NCBI GenBank assembly: GCA_021613535.1
Contig: CP075496.1
Coordinates: 11,904,001 to 11,968,000, forward strand
DNA from: Adineta vaga
Lineage: Eukaryota; Rotifera
Length of the DNA: 64,000 nucleotides
Direction of reading: 5' to 3'
Position numbers and translations under genes: made by a program
In this document: in pieces, positions 1 to 11,443 of the stretch
How the letters are laid out: each line of letters starts with the position of its first letter
Numbering within the stretch: position 1 is the stretch's first letter
The notes under the pieces: generated by a model
What the model saw: only the letters and a program-made list of their open reading frames with translations
The model's database searches: none
What the model was told of the DNA's origin: nothing

Positions 1-1529
1 TATATAGTTCCAAAATTCAATCCATTTACTTCATTCTCCATTTCAACGGCATCCTTTCTGAAAACATCTATTCATCTCTTTATTTCCATATCCAGTAGAC
101 TTACTACAAGTTTTCAGGACATTCCATCTAAAGATGATCAAGAGAAAGCAAATCGTTCTAAACGTTTTGCTTACGAAGAGTCTACACGCATAGGATCTAT
201 AATGCAACGTTATGATCATCTTAATCAATTTCCTAATCTATGTGAATTTATGACAGATGATGAATTAACATTACCAGGTGATGTTTTAAATGATGTTGAT
301 ATTCAATTTGAATCACAAGCACGTTTAGCATTAACTTTATCACATTTTCTTTCGAGTTTTTATCAAATTGTCAATCCTGCTGAAGATTTTCCATTACGTA
401 AAGCAGAATTAGAATTGACAGATGAACAAATTATTGGTGAAGTCTTATCAGTTGCTGGCAGTGATTTTAAAGTTGTTGGTATCGGAATATTCTTTGATCG
501 CGGAAAATTTCCCAATTATCGTTTACCTTATTTTGGACCGTATGCTTTTCGAACTGAAGATGATATTGGTCGAAAATATTCAGTTGTCGACTGGGCAGGT
601 TTACCTGATGGTTATGAAAATGAAATATGGTTTCGAGTAAAAGAAAACGATTTATTATTATTGCTAAAATATAGTAATCTTTCTTATTTAGACAATGAAA
701 GCTCGATGGGGAACAAATTCACATCGAGCAGAATTAACGGAATTTTGGTTGAAATTATTTGTTCGATCAGATTATTCTGGTAATGCTTTAGTTCATCATG
801 AATCGGGTTTTCCACTTTATTTTAATGCACCAGAGTTAAAGTAGTAACACGACATTAACATATTTTTATATTTCAATGGAAAAATGTTGTTCTTTCAGGC
901 ATGGTCAATGGTTTCCACCTACATTTCAATGTAGTAGAAACTATACTCTACCACGGCAATGGATTGTTACGTATGCAGTGCCTTTCTTTGGTCTAGATGC
1001 ACTTGGAATTAATCTTGAATTCAAGTAAAAATTTATTATTAGATTTGTTTTCATTCTCAATTAATAACTATATGTATTGTAGAGGTGTTGTACGAGTCGA
1101 TACTCATCTTAACTATTTGGATATCAATCAATGTTCCATGCCTTACTATGTACCAAATGCATTCAAAGGTAGCGATCGTTGTGATTATCAAAGTACAATG
1201 GTATGTTTTATATGGAAATAGATTTCTTCAAGATGAAAATTTGATTTCGCTTTTTTCTATAGTGTGAACCATTACTGGGTCGAGGCTTTCGTCTTGGTAA
1301 ATATAAATGTCGTTGTCGACCTGGTTATGAATATCCATTTATTGATCAAAATGATTTTTTTACTGGTGATACTCTAGATACTCAATGGGAATTATTAATG
1401 AATGATAATTCTCATATATCACGATTTAATCAACTCATATGTCGTATTGCTCTTGCTAGTTCAATCAAACCAGTTAATTTTATTGTTTTTATAGCGATTA
1501 TTTCTTTTGTCATGTTATGCAATCGATAA
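1..1529 (+). CDS. GPR158/Smog-like Cache ectodomain protein, 5' partial, no 7TM
   Basis: The first exon is open from base 1, so the gene starts outside the window. Read exons: 1-636, 692-840, 899-1024, 1083-1200 and 1263-1529. All junctions are GT..AG and phase-consistent, with introns of 55-62 nt. The product resembles the extracellular Cache region of orphan class C receptors GPR158/GPR179 and fly Smog: a DDIGRKYSVVDWAGLP stretch, later YAVPFFGLDALG, then a cysteine-rich juxtamembrane part ending LGKYKCRCRPGYEYP. In GPR158 this is followed by seven helices. Here only about 50 residues remain, ending in one hydrophobic segment (PVNFIVFIAIISFVML) and a stop at 1527. This would give a single-pass or GPI-anchored ectodomain. 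The Cache assignment is by recognised similarity; the membrane topology is inferred. Confidence 0.7.
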
Positions 1530-1782
1530 ATCCGTCCGACATGTTTTATCAGTGATTTTGTTTTGTGCTTTAAATTGTCATTGTATTTTTTTTTGTTATT
1601 CCTTTTGGACGTTAATCTGTATAGTATTTCTTGTTGTTTCTTTTTCTTCTGAATACTTGTTGTGTACATTTTCTATTGTTGGTTGAAGTATATTTTTTTA
1701 TTAAAGAAGAAAAAAGTGAATTCTAAACGATGGAGAGTTCAAGAGAAGAAAATATCTTAATTTACAGTCGGGGAGGACATGG

Positions 1783-3747
1783 TTAACGGTCAACTTCACC
1801 AAAGACAATATCTAATGTACCGATAATAGCAACTAAATCAGCAAGCATATGACGACGAGCAATACGATCAAGGGCAGCCTAGAATAAATAGAGATGACTA
1901 AGAAGATGATAAGAATGATTTATTTACTAAATGAATAAATCCAGGAGCTTTTATATGAACGCGATAAGGTCTTGATGTACCATCAGAAACAAGATAAACA
2001 CCCATTTCACCCTAGATAATACAAAGAATTATTTAATTATATGAAAAAAAATTATTCAACGAACTTTTGGTGCTTCTATAGCAGTATATGTTGTACCGGG
2101 TGGAACTACAAAACCTTCACTGAAAAGTTTAAAATGATGAATAAGTGCTTCCATTGATTCCTATAATGAAAATTAGTTTACATAGTCTCTTTTCAACTTT
2201 TGAATTTACCTTCATTTCTCCACGTTTTGGTGGTGTTATTTTATGATCATCAACCTATATTAAACAGTACGTATCTCAAAAGACATATTCATCGAATCTT
2301 TTGTTTTTCGTTTACTTTATATTCTCCAGCAGGCATTTTATTAATACATTGTTCCATTATTCTTAAACTTTGTCTCATTTCTTCCATTCGACATAAATAT
2401 CTACAATAATATATCTCTTTAACTGTAATATTCAATAGAAATGCTTTTACCGATCGAAACAATCTCCATTCACACCAATTGGTACATCGAATTCCATTTT
2501 ATCATATGCATCATAGGGTTGTGATTTTCTTAAATCCCATTTAACACCCGATCCACGTAACATAACACCAGAAAAACCAAGATTAAGAGCTTCTTCAGCT
2601 GATATAACACCAATACCAACTGTTCGTTGATTCCAAATACGATTTCCTGTTAGAAGATCATCAACTTCATCAATACGACGAGCATATAATTCGCACCATT
2701 TGTGAACATCTTCCATAAATCCAAGTGGCATATCAAATGCAACACCACCTGGACGCACATAAGCAGCATGCATACGAGCACCACTAAGACGTTCATAAAA
2801 CTCGCAAATCTAAATTTAATTACATTTGGTATTTTTCAATTGAAAGGGAAAATCTTTTAGTGAAGGAAAACAAACCTTTTCTCGTTCTTCGAAAAGCCAA
2901 AAGAATGGAGTCATAGCACCGACATCAAGTGCGTGACAACCAACAGCTAATGTATGATTTAATATACGTGTCATTTCACCCATTAATGCTAATATCAGAT
3001 AAGTTTTATAATAAAATAAAACATATTTAAACTTTTCCTTTTACTTCGAATATATTTTGCACGTTCAGGAATTTCAATACCGAGAAGACGTTCAACAGCT
3101 AATGAATAGACTTGTTCATTTGTCATCATTGAACAATAATCCAATCGATCAAAATATGGTAAAGCCTAAATAGAAGTATAAATGTACTTGAAAAGCGTCA
3201 AAGTATAAAGTTATTATTTTACTTGAATGTAGGTTTTGTATTCGCAAAGTTTTTCTGTACCTCGATGTAAAAGTCCAATATGTGGATCAGCACGTAAAAC
3301 AGTCTAGAAGAAAATTCTTTATATTCCATTTATTAGAAGAAAAAATCGACTTGATTACTTCTCCATCAAGTTCAACAATAAGACGAAGTACACCATGAGC
3401 AGCTGGATGTTGTGGACCAAAGTTAACTTTAAAATTACGTAGTTTACGTTTTGGTGGTGTTTCAACCATTAATTCTAAAAAGAAAAGATTGAGAAGAGAA
3501 ATGAAATTTATTTTTTACCATTTCGAAATGGTTTTTCTTTCCATTGAGCATATTCAGGATTTGAATAGAAATAACTGGCTTGAGATAAATAATTTCGATG
3601 TTCTTCTTTACCCAGAAACCATGAAACCGAACGCTTTTGATCCACTGATTTTGATGTCGTTGGTAGAAGTAAAAAACCTGTACGAACAGGATTTGTTGAA
3701 CGTAAAATCCATTGAATGGATTTACCACTTAAAATAGCTACTGACAT
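1783..3747 (-). CDS. NDUFS2: NADH dehydrogenase (ubiquinone) iron-sulfur protein 2, 49 kDa subunit of complex I
   Basis: Core matrix-arm subunit of mitochondrial complex I that helps form the ubiquinone site. The gene has many short introns. Recognisable blocks in order: presequence-like [17 protein letters not shown] at 3747, [15 protein letters not shown] near 3420, [14 protein letters not shown] near 3260, the [16 protein letters not shown] block near 3100, a long exon 2447-2773 with [13 protein letters not shown], and the C-terminus [19 protein letters not shown], where family members normally end. An in-frame upstream codon would extend the protein to about 3825, but the methionine at 3747 gives a basic, hydroxylated mitochondrial leader and is preferred. 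The gene is head-to-head with the RING gene at 3944, with 196 bp between start codons. The family call is secure; some internal exon edges were not fixed exactly. Confidence 0.95.
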
Positions 3748-3943
3748 TGTACTGATGAAAACTATAAGAAGAATAAAAAATGAACTACGCGAATGGTGTA
3801 TTATACAATCAACCATTACGAACATCTACTTTTCTATTGGTTGATTTCATCTAACCAATCAAAAATAAATTGATCATTAAGGTTTTGCGAGTAAGTTTTT
3901 TATTTCAGTTATTTTTTTCTATTAATTTCATTGCAATATTCTT
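3748..3943. promoter_or_regulatory. Shared divergent intergenic region, NDUFS2 / RING ligase
   Basis: Only 196 bp separate the start codons of two divergent genes, so both promoters must lie here or overlap coding sequence. It is AT-rich, and I see no clear TATA box. A shared promoter is inferred from spacing alone. Confidence 0.4.
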
Positions 3944-6106
3944 TTGTGGATGGAGACTGATGATGATAATAATGAAATTGATATCACCGAAGATTTCCAT
4001 TTACGTCTATTAAATCAAGCTGGAAATGAACGGAAAACGTTTTTGGAATTTTTACAACGTTTTATTCCTCGACAAACAATTATTTATATTCAATATTGTT
4101 TATTACGTATCCCATTATTACTTTTGTATGATTATCTCTATACAGATCAATTTGCTTCATTATTTCATCGTTTCCTTGAATATTCAACTGATATTCTTGA
4201 TCAAGAATATCACATTTTATATAAACCTTTAACTTATATATTACACAGCTATTTTCTTCGTGTATTAATTGAGATAAATTTAACGCTTTCCATACCAATT
4301 TTAGGTAGAAATTTACACTTTTCATTTATATATAAATAAATAAAAGCCATTTATCATTTCTAGGATTTCTTCTTCTGATTATTTTCTTATTATGTTCTGA
4401 TCGACGTCTTGTGATCTTTTACAGTTATATTACTTCAATACTTGTTATCTATTTTTATTATCAAATCAATCGTTTCACAGATACACAATTAAATAAGTTC
4501 ATATTACAATTTATTCTTTCAACAATCTATCTTCAAATGCTCAAATTACGTTGTACTGTTTCGATTCATACAACACAGGCCAATTTATCTCGTTTAGCAC
4601 CATTAATGTATCTCTTCACACGACTTCTCTTTCCATACAAATATAGTATGCATCTACAACATGGATATTATCTTACTTGGTTAATCATACATTTATCCGA
4701 ATTATTTATTTATCAACGTGATTCGATTCTTCATCTAATTCGAATTCGTTTTATTAATGAAATCTTTCATCTATATCATAATTTTGGTATGCAATCATTA
4801 TTTACTTATTTACAACAACGAATCGATATGATGTCTTTAATGAAAATCTTTTGGTTAATCAAAATCATTGTTTTACCATTAGGATTTCGGGCAATATATT
4901 CGAATCCATTCATTATAAATACAATAGACAGTATCAATGGTACTAATGAAACAATTGTAAATTATAATGTAACATTAACAAAAACAATCTATTTTACAGC
5001 TTTATATTATGGAACTGAGACGACATTTACGTAAGATCATTCACAAAGAAAGAAATATAGTAAAGATTTATTTTGAATTTTTTAGACTAATAAGTTTTGC
5101 TTGTTTTATTTCACATGGCATTAAAATCATTTCTCATCGTTTCTTTCATCTTCTACATATTTGGACAGAAGATGTCGAACAAATTGGTACAGTCATGGGT
5201 GTGATGTTATTTCTTCTCCTATTTCAATCAAATTTAATTCGACTTGATCTTCATCGACGACATGTACCTTTATTGAAAGCGTTTAGTTTACTTGTTGTTG
5301 CATCATTTCATTTCCTTCATACCATACTCGAACCACAGTTACTTAAAGTAGCTATGCAAACAATGACAACAAAAATGGCATTTGATTCAACAGATGATAC
5401 GGAACAACAAGAACTACAAAATAGTAGTTCAAGATCATATTTTAGTTCAGAAATTCTTCGTTCATTCTATCATCGACATGTTTATACATGTTTAACTATT
5501 TTACTTTTTCTTATTCTCTACACACTTTTCTTGTGGCGTATCGCAACATTCTCCACATGGCTTTTAGCAGTCACAGCTTTTTCATTGGAATTAATCGTAC
5601 GTTTGTTAGCATCATTAGCTCAATATACACTCTATGTTCTTGATGCACACAATCGTTTATCAAATGTTGATTCATTTGATGAATATATCTTTCGTATAAA
5701 AGCAGTTACATCATGTTTTGAATTTATTCTTGGAATATTTCTTCTTTGCAATGGATTCTATATCTTATGTTATGAAGCTAGTGGAGCATTACGTGCATTT
5801 ATGCTTGCTATACATGCATATTTGAATATCATCAAAAATTTTCGTCGTGGTTGGCAAATATTTTGTAATCGAAAATCGGCATGGCGTAATGTAAGTCAAT
5901 TGCCATTAGCAACACAAGAACAAATTGATGATTATAATGATATATGTTCAATTTGTCATAATGTTTTAACAATTGAAAATACTTGCATAACACCATGCCA
6001 TCATTTATTTCATCAAAAATGTTTGCAAAAAGTTTTCTATGCAAGTCAAAACTGTGCGTTATGTTCACGTCCAATTATTTTGGATAAAACTGATCATCAA
6101 CAATAG
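3944..6106 (+). CDS. TRC8/RNF145-like multi-pass membrane RING-H2 E3 ubiquitin ligase
   Basis: Three exons: 3944-4304, 4364-5030 and 5086-6106, joined by 59- and 55-nt introns with consistent phase. About 680 residues. The N-terminal two-thirds is a run of hydrophobic helices rich in aromatic residues, like the TRC8_N region of RNF139 and RNF145. The C-terminus is a RING-H2: CSIC, then C-x-H in PCHHLFHQKC, then CALC. In the family these ER-membrane ligases control sterol-regulated and ER-associated degradation; membrane location and ligase activity follow from the family. Start choice is between MWMETDDD at 3944 and a second methionine six bases later. It ends 20 residues after the last zinc cysteine pair. 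Assignment between RNF139 and RNF145 cannot be settled by eye. Confidence 0.85.
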
Positions 6107-6269
6107 AAGAAGGCCATTGTAACATTTTTTTCTTTCAATTGTATTTCTGTGATGTAATGGAACAAAAAAAAATAAGAAAAAGTTTTTATTTTACATTCTG
6201 TTTGTATTTATAAATGAAATCTAATCGATTTGTTGTTTTTATTTTATAGATTAATTCAAGAGAGAAAAA

Positions 6270-7139
6270 ATGAGTATGGAAGGATCCACAAGCGTATGTA
6301 TGAATAGATATGATTCATATTGAGAAATATTATGTTTAATATAGACACGACCATCGAAAACACCAAGTGTAGCACCTTGTTTTTGGACAAATTCTGAAGT
6401 ATTACAATGGATGAAAAATAGTTTACCAGAATTATTTAATAAATATGGTGGCTTTTTTAAAAGCCATGGTATCCGAGGTATGCTCAAATCAATTATCTCA
6501 CATGTCATACGAACATAAGGACGATCTATTTTTGATCATTGAATGTTTCTTATGAGCTAAAAATACGAATTGATGTTATTTGTAGAAAAAAATAGCTCAG
6601 TATGACTTAACATCGTTCATTTGACATCTATTCATAGAATTCAAACAAGCAGAATACTAGTTCAAAGTAGAGATCTATTTTTAGTCTTCAAAAAATTTCA
6701 GAGCTATTCTTGTCTTTATGTTACCATATTGAGATTGAAGTTCAATAGATACAATAAATAACATGGTTTTTTTTAGGAATAAAATAGTTAGGTGATATTG
6801 TTATCAAATTATATTTTAGGACGAACGCTATTCATGTTGAATGATAATCTACTTTTGGAAATGGGTATCAATGATGCACAGGATCGGTAGAGTTTATTTC
6901 GAATCGATTCTCCTTTTTCATTTGATTGATATATATATATATATAGAGCACAATATCGTATTGAAATATCGAAATTAAAAATCAAATCTGATTTATTAAC
7001 ATTAAAGAATACTCATCATAAAGGTAGAAATGATGACGATCTTATTTGAACATTCCTTTAATAGAATTTAATTTTAGGTAATATTCGATTCATAGAAGAA
7101 AATTCAATCAGTGAATCATCACAAAATGAACATATTTAA
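6270..7139 (+). CDS. Small SAM-domain adaptor, Aveugle/SAMD12-like
   Basis: Five short exons, each too small to stand out alone: 6270-6293, 6345-6477, 6820-6886, 6947-7023 and 7078-7139. All introns are GT..AG, phases match, and the total is 363 nt (120 residues). The protein is essentially one SAM domain: FWTNSEVLQWMKNSLPELF (helices 1-2), then GRTLFMLNDNLLLEMGINDA (helix 3 and the mid-loop), then QYRIEISKLKIKSDLL (helix 5). It closely follows Drosophila Aveugle and vertebrate SAMD10/SAMD12, including the shared order GRxLxxLxDxxLxxMGIxD. Aveugle links CNK to KSR in Ras-MAPK signalling; that role is inferred from the family. The 342-nt third-to-second exon gap is long for this genome. The opposite strand is open over 6251-6508, but that is a shadow. 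Confidence 0.8.
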
Positions 7140-7766
7140 ATTCTAGTTTTCTTGTTTCTTTTTTTTTCTTGTAAATATATATTTATATATTTGTTGTCAT
7201 TTAAACATAGTTATTCATCTATTATAATTAATGTTTCTTTTTAGACCATAATTTTACTTTTGATTTATTTTCGTTTTATCATTCGACGAATATTAATTAA
7301 TAAGCGGTAAACGATTGTACCATCCATATGAAAGAACACGTGTATGTGTGTGTGCGTGCGTGTTATTGATTTATAAAGAATGAAGTAATATCGTGTTCTG
7401 TTTACAATAAATTCAGAGTACTATTCTGATTTACATATTTTCCATTGCTTATATTACAGAATACAGGTTAAGAACTCTCTAAGGAAATCTTAATAATCAA
7501 ATCTACATGAAATAGAAATGAAATCTCCTTCTTAACCTCGGATGAGATTACCATACTAATATTTCACTTCATTTTTTTTAGATTCTTAGGCTTTCTTCTG
7601 TGCAGAAAAGGATCATTTTAAACATGGAGTTTATATAAATATCTTCTCGAGAGATACACAGACCCTCAATCTAGGTTCTCTTGTCTTTTTTTCTTTTAAA
7701 AAAGATTAATTATCTCTTTAAAATAGTTCATATTCAATACCAAATTATTATACAATAAAAATGATT

Positions 7767-7805
<39 letters not shown>

Positions 7806-7839
7806 AGATTTCGCATGTCGCAAGAAAAATCTCCTTTGA
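7140..7839. other. Gene-free stretch between the SAM gene and USP12/46
   Basis: AT-rich, with a GT-rich microsatellite near 7340-7364 and a (TC)n run at 7769-7798 just upstream of the USP start. No coding exon recognised. The TC run could belong to the USP promoter or 5' UTR. Confidence 0.5.
7769..7798 (+). repeat. (TC)n microsatellite
   Basis: About 15 uninterrupted TC dinucleotides, 42 bp upstream of the proposed USP12/46 start codon. Confidence 0.9.
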
Positions 7840-10048
7840 ATGAAACAAATGTTTTGCTTTAAAATGGTAAGATATTTCATTCTTACCTTTCATGACATAT
7901 TCATTCATATCCAGGGTCATGGCGTTTCATCTGATACAACTGGCCAAACAATAGTTGAGCCAAATTCAAATGAACATTATCTTGGTCTTGTTAATGTAAA
8001 TATCTATGAAATTGACTTTTTCTTTTTCGATCAATCAAAATCTTTTTATTCATTTTCTTACAAATTCAGTTTGGTAATACATGTTACTGTAATTCGGTGC
8101 TTCAAGCTCTTTATTTTTGTAAACCATTTCGTGAACATGTCTTACATTATCGTTTAACACAAAAGAATAAGAAGGAGAATCTTTTAATATGTCTTGCTGA
8201 TTTATTTCATATGATTGTATCTGGAAAACGACGAACAGGTGCATTACAACCAAAAAAATTTATCAATAAACTACGTAAAGAAAACAATACATTCGATAAT
8301 GATATGCAGCAAGATGCACATGAATTTCTAAATCATTTATTAAATACATGTGCAGATATTCTTACTGGTAGATTGATTCTCTTCGAAGTTTTTCAATAAA
8401 TATATATAGTTTTTTTTCTCTTCTGTATTTTAGCAGAGAAAAAAGAAGAAAAAGAAAAACATGACAAACAGAAAACAAAATCAAATTCAATTACAACAAA
8501 TAATTCTCATACACAATCGAATGGTGATGGACAATTTAATCGAACATCATTTCAATTAAATAGTGATTCCGCTAGTGCTAACTCGGTGATGGAGGATACG
8601 TGGATACATGAACTTTTTCAAGGAACTCTTGTATCAACAACGAAATGTTTGAATTGTGAAACAGTAAGTAGACTATTATGAGATACTATTCTCTAAACAA
8701 TATTTAAAGGAATCTTTTATATTCATCAATGAAAGAGCAGAGTTTTAGAGAGATGATCTTTGAACCGACTTGCCCCATATAATTCAATTTGATTATCAAA
8801 GACTATAGATTAATCTTCGTCTTCTTTCTTTAGTATATGTTTAGTCATACGTATTTCCTTTCATGCAGATCTAATTTAGTTATTTTTAGTCATTCCACTT
8901 GATAGATATAAAAGTGAGACCGTATTCAACACTATTTATTAACATACGAAATAACTAATAGATTAGTCTTGAGATCGTGTTATCATAGCTAATCTATGTT
9001 TTTCTGTGGATATAATTGAATATATTATTTTTTACTTGATGAATTCTTTTTCCATTGTCATCAGTCATTAAATTGAATAATCTATTTCGTGACTTGAAAT
9101 AGAAATTAAAACTGTTACATTTCTCCGTTAATAATGTATATGTTTTCATTTACTTCATAGAACAAAGTAGCTATCTATTAAAATTATCGAGCACTTTTGT
9201 TTTTTGTTCCATTTATATTTATCACGAGATAAAATAATCTGTGTCGTAATTAATACGATAAAGAATTTTTATGATTTTATTTTTAGGTTAGTAGTAAAGA
9301 TGAAAATTTTCTTGACTTGTCCATTGATGTGGAAGAAAATACATCGATCACAACATGTTTACGAGTGTTTAGTAATATCGAAATATTATCAGGTGAATCT
9401 AAATATTATTGTGAAACATGTTCAAGTAAACAAGAAGCTACGAAAAGGTAAAATTAGAAAGAAAGAAAGAAAAAAACCATATCTGTTGTTTATTGGATTT
9501 ATTTAATTAGAATGCGTATTAAGAAATTACCACGTATATTAGCACTTCATTTGAAACGTTTTAAATATTTTGAAGTGTTCAAACAATATAAGAAACTATC
9601 GTATCGTGTTGTTTTTCCCTTTGAACTTCGATTATTAAATACGGTAAATGATTTGTTTTGTTTTCGATAGTTTTTTCTTTGAATTTTTCTTATTTCCATA
9701 ATGAAAATTTTAGTCAGAAGATTGTACAAATAATGATCGTATTTATGATCTTGTTTCTCTTGTTGTTCATTGTGGAATTGGTCCAAATCGGGGCCATTAT
9801 ATAGCAGTTGTCAAACGAGATGGTTCTTGGCTTGTTTTTGATGACGAAACTGTCGATGTAAGGATTCATTTTGTTTTTCCTTCTTTCTTGTAAAAATACA
9901 AATCTCACATATCCTATATTTCTTCTTTTTTTTGTCTAATTAGCGACTTGATCCGTCCAATTTTGAAGAATTTTATGGTGTTTCACATGATCTTGGTCGT
10001 CAATCGGAAACGAGTTATATTTTATTCTATGAAAGTCGAGATTATTAA
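7840..10048 (+). CDS. USP46: Ubiquitin-specific protease of the USP12/USP46 type
   Basis: Eight exons: 7840-7866, 7915-7995, 8070-8367, 8434-8663, 9287-9447, 9511-9643, 9714-9857 and 9944-10048, all phase-consistent. The cysteine box is [20 protein letters not shown], with NTC carrying the nucleophile. The histidine box is [20 protein letters not shown], followed by [10 protein letters not shown]. Zinc-finger pairs are CLNC (exon 4) and CETC (exon 5). The [13 protein letters not shown] block and the short length match USP12/USP46, which act with WDR48/UAF1 (known for the family) to remove ubiquitin. The short first exon was chosen because it alone gives an ATG in frame (MKQMFCFKM) before [10 protein letters not shown]. 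Exon 4 holds a Ser/Asn-rich insert typical of the region between subdomains. Intron 4 (8664-9286) is 623 nt, ten times the local norm. USP12 and USP46 are near-identical, so the symbol is a family label. Confidence 0.92.
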
Positions 10049-11443
10049 CAGAATCTTCTCATTCTTGTGACGTTCGAGAACATCATCACTTGTTGGTTTT
10101 CTTTCTGATATTTCTTTTTTATGAGGATCCTTTATCAAGGCAAAAATAACGCAAGATATTTCGTTACAAAAAGAAGAAAATAGTCAATGAACTCGATGTA
10201 TATTTTATACTTGAACAAGAAAAACTAATGTTGTTTGTTTCTTTTTTTTATTTACAATCTTTTTTTTGTCTTTTCAATTCACGTACGCGCGTCAAAGAAA
10301 AATTCTATTCTATATTCTTGCTTTTTTGTGCGTATATGTTTTTCATTGGGTTTTCTTCTGTCTCTCTTTCTTTCTTCTTTTTTTTTACTTCTTGTGCAAA
10401 CAAAAAAGCAAATAAATGAAAGATATATATATATATATATCTGACTAAATCAAGCAAAAATGTATTTGATTAGGCATAAATACTAGATAAGATGTTGAAT
10501 AGAAGAATAAAAGTAAAAGTTATCGGTTGAGCGCAAAGAATGCTGAAGAAAGAAACATGGGTCATGCGGAAGAACTCAGTTTAGAGTTGGATTTGAAAGA
10601 AAAGTACTTTTCCGACATGATTTTCTTCCTGTTTAAATGACGTTTATGAACAATGAAAGAGAAAACATACCAAGAAAAAAAACTAGTTGTCAAATTGTAT
10701 TTATGATGAAAGAACAACTATTTACAGTGGTCTGTTTGTGAGATTTATTAAATAGGATCAAACAAATGAAAAGCAGATTGAATCATTTCTTTCTTTTTTT
10801 GTATTCTTTTTGAAATAGTTTTTTTTCCGGTGAGAATTTGTCATCTTAGTCTAATGTTTTATCAAATGAAGACATTCTCATTTCATCAAACTAATCCATA
10901 ATGTCAAATTAGAGATAAGACATATCTATTCACTGATTCTCATACTTATTTTCTTTTTCACTATGATTATAGCAGAAAAGAACCAGACAATGGAAATCAA
11001 AAGCAAATATATATTATTAGCAAAAATGAACAACTAGATATGAAGACTTAGTCTTATCAAAAAACAAATGAGTTGGATTTGAAGCATAAAAAGAATAAGT
11101 TATTATCGACAGTTGTATGGTTTTTGACAGTATTAATTGAGAGAAATTAATAGGAAATAATGCTGTCCTTTTAGATTACTTTGATGTCAACGTACTAATA
11201 TTTCTCTTGTCATTATGATTTTTCTATCCTTTCACTGAGTACTCTCTCTTCTCCTTTCTCTCTCTCTCTCTCTCCCTCCTCGCACATTCATCAAAAAAAG
11301 CAGAAAAAGAAGCAGACAAGAGAAGAGAGAAAAAAACCGAGAAGAAATATTCATTTGTTTCTTTTACTTTTGTGAGAGATAGATCTAGTTTTCTTTCTTT
11401 TGAGACAAATAAAACTAAACTTCTTATTCTATATCAGAAAAGC
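10049..11443. other. Gene-free stretch, 1.4 kb
   Basis: AT- and T-rich; contains an AT run near 10422-10441 and a pyrimidine CT tract at about 11241-11280. No exon with recognisable protein similarity on either strand. Likely the USP 3' region and the GPCR promoter. Confidence 0.5.

Noticed and set aside
3489-3737. Plus-strand open frame over NDUFS2 exon 1
   Set aside because: Antisense shadow of a confident coding exon.
6251-6508. Minus-strand open frame of 85 codons
   Set aside because: It is antisense to exons of the SAM-domain gene, whose spliced plus-strand product matches a known family.
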